Shown here piece by piece: positions 57,446-64,000 of a DNA stretch of 64,000 bases. Made by a program: the position numbers and the translations under genes. Under the pieces are notes generated by a model that did not search any database, was not told the origin of the DNA, and saw only the letters and a list, made by a program, of their open reading frames with translations. Numbering within the stretch: the stretch's first letter is position 1; every line of letters starts with the position of its first letter. The DNA is from Polytrichum commune (taxonomy: Eukaryota; Streptophyta; Polytrichopsida; Polytrichales; Polytrichaceae), in assembly GCA_950295325.1 (NCBI GenBank), contig OX485808.1:18868527-18932526 (forward strand), written 5' to 3'.

Positions 57446-60400
57446 TCACTCTCCATCTTCATCCTCAGCTTCATTTCCATTATCGACATCGTTTTCTGCA
57501 GCAGCAATACGTGCCAAGTTGTCTTTGGCAAAATCTATATGTTTTTGGGGGATGGTCATTGTCTCAGATTTGGAACCTTTGCATGGTTTCCAAGCACAAA
57601 GTATGGTATCTGTGTTTATCCAAATTGGTTCGTATGCTGAGTCCATTGTCCATTTGAAACCTTTTTTTGTGTCCCACCCTAAATATATGCGGAGCACATT
57701 TTGATCTTTGGTGCTTGGACGGCAATATTCCACCTCAATTTGACGAAAATTTGGGCTAGTTGGAACAAAATTTGGTGATGACAATGCTTTTACCAACCAA
57801 ATCGGTTTAGGGTGCTCCTCATCTCCCGGACGTACGAGGATCATATAACCTTCGTAGCAATCAACAGCCACACGAAATGATGGAGCCGAGCGATTACGAG
57901 CTGGGCCAACATAATGGTCGTCCGCAGCGAACTCTTCACGGATGTCCCCATTGTCGAAGAACATGGCCTCAGATTCCACGATTGTCACTCGGCTTTGTGG
58001 CCAAAAACCTTGTGTCAAACATGAATGTGTATCGACATCGGGTGCTAGCAATGCTGAGCGAATGCGATCCCAATACGCAATCAATGGTTCGTGGATATCC
58101 CGAACACGCCTTGTGATGTCTTCCTCGCACAGTTCTTTCCAATACTCGATGAATCTGGATATACCTTTGATAATTTCAAGTCCATTCCTCATGGGGTTGG
58201 GTGTGCAAGGCTTTGGCTCCCCATCAGGTAGCATACATTTGCCCTCTTCGTTTTGGCGCCATACGAGTATCCCTTCCTCTGGACCCCAATTCGGAGAAGT
58301 GCACAAAACTTTGAATTGCATGGCCGGCAGACCATCATCATGCATATAGAATCGGAATTGTTGAGCCTTGGTATGGCCCACTAAGCGGTCACCTCCTTTA
58401 AGAATGAATGGTTTGATAAACGATTTGAAATCGGGCACTTCTTCAATCAAATGCGGGATGACTGGCACATTATCCAAATCCATGTATGATTTCATGAGAA
58501 GAGGAATTGTCGGAAAATCCTCCTCGTGCAACTTCATACTCCAACGTCCAAATGAAGCGTCAATGTCATCATGCGTGTGGCCAACCATCAAAAAAGACAC
58601 AAACACTTCTTTGAAAATGCCCTTGGCTACGAGCAATGACCAAAAACAAAACACGTATCAACATTTGTTGTTTTTGGCACAATTGTCCAGTTGCACGTGT
58701 AGAGTTGGAGGCAAAGGTTTAGCAAGAACGGGTTGTTCAGATGGTTCTTGCAGTGAAGATAGACAAACTTCCTTCCCCTCTAGCACAGCCTCATAAATCG
58801 GTGTTGTTCCACATCCAACAAAAAGAGCACGAGAGGATGATGTTGGCGGACTCTCAAGATCTCGTAGAAGTTTTGCAAAAGACCCTACGGTATGATTGGC
58901 GTCGCCTGGATAGAAATCCAAGCCATAATGTGCATATTTGACGTCCACATGGCCATGTGCGATCATACCTGAATTAACACATACAAATGAGAGGTACATT
59001 CCAAAATCAGCTATGAGAATGAGATTCAATTTTTCCGCAAGCACGCCAAGAAAATGAACAAACACTTACGGACGTGCATCCGTAACTCTTAACGATTAGT
59101 ATGTGGGTGCGCCAAAAAATGTGAAACCCAACGAACCTGTGACAGATATTGGAAGCTTGAAATATCCATCTGTAGCCTTTATTTTCCGCGCATAACACGG
59201 GCACGCAGTCTTCGCATGGTCCATTTTGTCATGAATGATTGTCAAAACCTCATTCGGCCTCATTATCGATAATGCGCGATTCTTGTAGTAGTCTTGACGG
59301 TGTGCCTCCTGGTTGTTGACATGCTCAATGTATTTCCGTTGATGTCTATTGTGCGACTCAGTCCCTATTGGATGTGCATCTCGAAGGCCTTTATATTTCT
59401 CACAAGCAGAACACCTAGCAAACTTATCCCCAGGCCTCTTCGTAATGTACTCTGCAAATTGTTGACTCTTGATCACACTCAATTTTGACAACGAAATCGG
59501 CCCACATCCAGCCTTTTCGCCAACTTCATTAACATCCATAGGTATGTTCTTCCATTTTGTCCCAGTAGGCAAAACCATCTGAACAATCTTTTCCCCCGAC
59601 GGCAAAGTCCGCGTCTTGTGTGGCATCGCATCCGCTAATGGCATAATGATGGTTGATAGTGTTGCAGCCGCTTGGAGTGTTGCCTCCCTGGGCTTTTTTG
59701 TGCCAGAGTTGCCATGGAACCGAGAACGCCGTCCTTGCATCGAGTAGTTCCGGAACCTATAAAAATCTGCCTTTGAAACTGCATGTATAATGTACCATGC
59801 CTTGCAACATACCTCTACATTTTCCAAGGTCACAACCTTACGACCTTCGGCATCAAAGTGCACGTTGCGATGAACTTCAAGTTTCTTTGCAGATCGCATA
59901 CGAAAGTCCGCAAGCCACATCTCTTGTCTCACAGATTTGATTTTGTCACGGGGAAATAGTTGGCAACACCTCTTTGCACAACAATCCTTTGTTGCTACGG
60001 ACCTAATAGATGTGTCTCCCAATGTTTGATCACGATGACGTTGCGTGGGTTCACGAGGCACGCGAACGGAATCATACTTACGCCGACCTTTTCTAGGACG
60101 CATTGTGGCGAACAAAGTCTTTTGTATTTCCTCAAAACGACGGGCATGATTCCACAAGCTGACACCATCATGAAGAACACTTCGCAACGGCCATCGATGA
60201 AGAGAGAATCTCCAACCAGGAGGCACTTCCAATGGATGTTTGGAATTCAAAATGCACACCCCAACATCTTCTTCCCCAAGGGGATTTGCATCAATACAGT
60301 CTATAGGATTTGAGTTCCTACAAACACCATCGGCCACGGGGACGCCACATCCATTGACTAGGACAACATCAAGATCAATCCACTGTTCCCGTGAATAACC

Positions 60401-60541
60401 CTCACATGGTGGAAGGAATTCATCCTCTACATTGGCGACACCAATTGTAGTTTCCTGTTCCACGACATCTTCAAATTCGCTAGCATAGCTTGACGCTTCC
60501 GAAGAGAACTCGAATGCACTATCATTGATGTTGGAATCCAT
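57446..60541 (-). pseudogene. DUF7869-type protein, second copy, one nonsense codon
   Basis: Exons 59,137-60,541 and 57,446-58,968 on the minus strand, with the same intron position and phase as the copy at 17,611-20,673. The ATG at 60,541 lies just after a cttgtag acceptor. The protein is colinear with the first copy and keeps KDCCAKRCCQ, CPCYARKIKATDG, VQLDNCAKNNK and VGHTHDDIDASFGRW. One TGA at 58,658-58,660 (NKC[stop]YVFCFW) replaces the CGA Arg codon of the other copy, a single C-to-T change at a CpG. All else is open, so decay is recent or the stop is read through. It contains about 20 residues (PAMQFKVLCTSPNWGPEE region) absent from the other copy. The intron carries a family B palindrome at 59,067-59,088. 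Confidence 0.82.
59066..59088. repeat. Family B palindrome inside the intron of the second DUF7869-type gene
   Basis: cttACGGACG, TG, CATCCGTaac, with one mismatch between arms. The matching intron of the first copy has no such site. Confidence 0.8.
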
Positions 60542-60682
60542 GGCCACTACAAGTGATCCAAACGAAGAGTATGTTAAAATATCCCATTCAATAAATGATA
60601 TGGATAGGCCTAACGCTTATTGTCAATGAAACACAATGTGAACAATAATGAATTTCATGGCCTGGAAACAAAGGGTTTAGGG

Positions 60683-61822
60683 TATACGAACGCGCGTTCG
60701 TATACCTCCATGTAACAACATTATCAGTGCAAGCACATGCGCATACAAATACATTTATTTGTTCATAGTTTGCGGAAAGGTCCAGACAACGCGCATCCGT
60801 AAATCTCTTCATGATCAAAGAGGTCATTATCATGCGCAAATATTTCCGCAAACTATACAACTTAGGAATACGGACGCGCGTCCGAAAACATCCAAATGTC
60901 AAAAGCCAGTGTTGTCCAAGACACATAGAGGTTTAGGGACCCAAGAGGTCCAGGTGCCACGGACATGTTTACCCAAGCCTGACGACTATGAGTTTGAAGA
61001 GGTTAACATACGCGCTTCCTAGTGTGTTTTATGAATGTCAAAATATTATACTATGAGACATAGGGTGATGTAAGTTTAGGGTTTAGGGATCTTATGCCTC
61101 CATTGACCGTACAGTCTCAACGTAATATTCTACATGGCACAAAACTATGGCACCAGAGGTTTGCAGGTTACGGACGCGCGTCCGTAAACCTATCTGGACC
61201 TCAGTACGAGCACAAAGACAATGCTCAAGGCAACAAAGGAACAAAGCGCCCGGAGGTTTAAGCTTTATGGACGCGCATCCGTAAATTTACAGTCTCGATT
61301 GCATACTCTAAATGGCAAGTGGTAATGATCCCAGTTCAGGTGCAATACCGAACTATGTCACTACAAGGTACGCAGGTTTACAGACGCGCGTCCGTAAACC
61401 TCAACGTACATGAGTACTAGCTCAAGTACAGTTCTCAGAGCAATACATAATCAATTAACCAAGAGGTTTAAGGTTTACGGACGCGCGTTCGTAAATTTAC
61501 AGTCTCGATTGCATACTCTAAAAGGCAAGTGGTAATGATCCCAGTTCAGGTGCAACACCGAACTATGGCACCACAAGGTACGAAGGTTTACGGACGCGCG
61601 TCCGTAGATTTACAGTCTCGATTACATACTCTAAAAGGCAAGTGGTAATGATCCCAGTTCAGGTGCAACACCGAACTATGGCACCACAAGGTACGAAGGT
61701 ATACGGACGCGCGTCCGTAAACCTCAATGTACATGAGTACTAGATCAAGTACAGTTCTCAGAGCAATAGATAATCAATTAACCAAGAGGTTTAAGGTTTA
61801 CGGACGCGCGTCCGTAAACCTC
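60683..61822. repeat. Palindrome array, family B, alternating 97/113-bp spacing
   Basis: Arm TTTACGGACG, spacer CG, arm CGTCCGTAAA. Cores start near 60,870, 61,170, 61,267, 61,380, 61,477, 61,590, 61,703 and 61,800. From 61,170 the spacings are 97, 113, 97, 113, 113 and 97. One site at 60,686 is family A (ACGAACG, CG, CGTTCGT), and a decayed one lies near 60,785. It lies upstream of the second DUF7869-type gene, as family A does for the first. Confidence 0.92.
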
Positions 61823-63328
61823 CGTGATTTGCGGCGCCATAATAGGAACCTTACACCAGGAATGATACCTGCCATAAATAATAATCAATCACACTACAAG
61901 GATCCAGAGAGTGCAACCCACATAAAAATTGCCTCCACTAATGGGTTTAGGGCTTGGAATTTAGTGTTTAGGGTATAAAAGGTCCATTGCAATAAGATCT
62001 GTACCTGCACGAAATAAACATCCAGCACACTACAAGGGTCCAAGCAGCGCAACCCACATCTGAGATGCAAAAAGAGTCCCGAAGTGGGGGGGTGTCCCCT
62101 TAAGTACTCATCGTTTTCCCTTGGATCCGTTTTCCAACATAGGATACTCGCCACCAACTACGTCCTATAAATAAAAACCTAACATTACTACATTCCGAGT
62201 GCCAGCCTTACAATGGAATGTGTATTCATAGTGGACAACATGCATAGACCATGAGTCCACATAATGACAAAGCAAAAGGCATCTATGTATTTATGGTGGA
62301 CAACAAAGCAAATTGGCTAATAATATATGAGCATTGAACATTGTTGAGGTGTGGTTTATAATATTGAAGTACCTAATATTGAGAGGTCATTGTAGAATTA
62401 GTAGACAGGACATTATAGTATCGTGTAAAAAATAAACCACAACAACAACAATAGTGCATGGAGTATAAAAATACATGTCATTCAAAATTAAACTAGCATC
62501 CATTTTATTGTTTTGCATACAATGTAATGATATTCACTCCAATATCATGTTATCTCCTCTCATCTTGCATTTAATATCGTAATTACATTGGCCACCACCC
62601 TAACATTTAACCCGTTTAATTTACCCACCTTTACACACCTATACATAATTGTATTAATACGTACACAAACTTTGAGGACATCTAAAGTAGCACATGAAAG
62701 TAGCACATGAAAGTAGCACATCTATTGTCATAGGTACTATGGGTTGCATTAAAATCAATATTGTCAATTTCCTCTCTTAACCTTAGGGCCCCCTTCAATA
62801 CATCAACATTTATTTCAAAAAAACTAATACTAGCCTTCTTCATGTACTATACGTGAGAAAAAAACAATTTTGAGTACCCCATGTACATTATCTATAGCAA
62901 TGACTCAAACAATAGCAATTGTTGTTCAAAGTAACATTATAGAGAGAAGGGGAGGGTAGGGTATCCAAATATTATTAAGGCAAGCAATATTAAGTTGGTG
63001 ACAGAAGGGGGATACTCTCATTAGTTCATACGTGATACCCTAAACCCTAAACCCTAAACCCTATAACCGCCCAACCATAAACAAACACGAGGACATAGTG
63101 CAAGCATGGTTAACTGAATAACTTCCAATACGTGTCAAGTAATTCAAAACTATATGACTACCTTTAAATTTTGTAAAATAAAACCATAAACACTTCAAAA
63201 GTGAAGCAAATTTATGGGTAACCTTGCCTTTCATTATTTTAAATCTTTCTTTGGCTGGGTAAAATCTACCCCTTAGAGGCAAGTACAAGATTTAGACGGG
63301 ACTTGTTATCCTTTCATGTGAGCTAAAC
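61823..63328. other. AT-rich non-coding DNA with telomere-like repeats
   Basis: No gene. Telomere-like TTTAGGG/CCCTAAA units lie at 61,945-61,975 and 63,036-63,062 (four in a row). A small tandem repeat, agtagcacatgaa, occurs at 62,688-62,720. Confidence 0.6.
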
Positions 63329-63492
63329 ATAGCATTATTCAAATCCATAACAATGTTTTGTGGGATTGATAGTATTTTATAAAATATTCCTTGATATTCC
63401 CATATTAAGAGTGAATGTGGGAATATCAAGGAATGTTTTGTGGGATACTATCAATCCCACAAAACAATGTTGTGGATATGAATAATGTTATG
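63329..63492. repeat. Foldback (inverted-repeat) element of about 160 bp
   Basis: Arms of about 45 bases (attattcaaatccataacaa... and the reverse complement ending gttgtggatatgaataat) match with few mismatches. An inner pair, tccttgatattccca / tgggaatatcaagga, is also present. It resembles a MITE, but no target duplication was clear. Confidence 0.65.
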
Positions 63493-64000
63493 AATGGCAA
63501 AATCCACCCTACATTGTTACGATGTCGTTGTTAAATTGTCCAAACATTACATCACATGTATCCATTAATTTTATGTTCTAAACCATATTTTACCATTGGC
63601 AATAGGCCCCTGTACTTTTGATGAAAGGTTTTGAAGATCATATATTGGTATTCTATAATCGAGTACTTAACACAACTCACCACCGAAACAAAACTCCAGT
63701 ATAAACAAGTTGGCTACTACTTATAAGCGATAATACAAGCTCAAGCCTAGGCGTGGATGAATCCCGAATGTTGTGTAATGTACATGAGGGATCTAAATTC
63801 AACAGATACCCATGCGTTTTGTTTTAATACAAGCTTAGACCTATGTGTGGAGGGATTGAATTAATCCGTAAATGTTGTTTAAGATATTATAAGCATATGA
63901 ATTCAACCCATATCTCGATGTTTGGGTTTTGTTAATTGCGTTTGAACTATGCTTAAATTTAAATATCATGCATAATGATACTCGCATCAAAGCATCCAAA
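63493..64000. other. AT-rich DNA to the window edge
   Basis: Nothing recognisable on either strand. Confidence 0.4.

Overview
This window looks like a transposon-dense stretch of nuclear DNA from a green plant or streptophyte. The evidence is introns with GT/AG borders, plant-type interstitial telomere repeats (TTTAGGG), a Ty3/gypsy retrotransposon, hAT genes, a DxNG-type FCP1-like phosphatase of a kind common in plants, and AT-rich filler. No housekeeping gene, rRNA or tRNA was seen. The species cannot be fixed from the sequence.

Layout. 1-7,846: the end of a coiled-coil/RING-type gene (+), a hAT transposase gene (-), a G-rich low-complexity block, a C-terminal remnant of a DUF7869-type gene (+) and a CACTA-like terminus. 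8,525-12,607: a 4.08-kb TG...CA element with a perfect 5-bp target duplication and a broken gag-like ORF. 12,608-17,210: AT-rich DNA with a 285-bp MITE. 17,211-46,231: DNA between two CACTA-like ends facing each other. It holds an intact two-exon DUF7869-type gene (-), palindrome arrays, a gene with a ParB-like fold signature (+), a 12.9-kb gypsy element nested in that gene, an FCP1-like phosphatase gene and a small basic-tailed gene. 46,236-56,570: a satellite whose palindromes fall at multiples of about 61 bp (mostly 244 bp). It surrounds a second, decayed ParB-like gene that is also split by a solo LTR of the same gypsy family. 56,571 to the right edge: another CACTA-like end, a second DUF7869-type gene with one nonsense codon, a third palindrome array and AT-rich DNA.

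The main point is a recurring association. Large CACTA-ended elements carry a DUF7869-type protein (possibly the transposase), and at least two loci carry a ParB-like protein. Each locus has its own family of 20-22-bp palindromes made of two 9-10-bp arms around a 2-nt spacer. Family A has arm TTTACGAACG, family B arm TTTACGGACG and family C arm GTGTCTCGG. The palindromes sit upstream of genes, in introns, in leaders and even in coding exons, often at fixed spacing (about 47 bp, 97/113 bp, 244 bp). I infer an element-specific protein-DNA recognition system, comparable in form to ParB-parS or to the VANC anti-silencing proteins and their motifs in Arabidopsis VANDAL elements. It is not demonstrated here.
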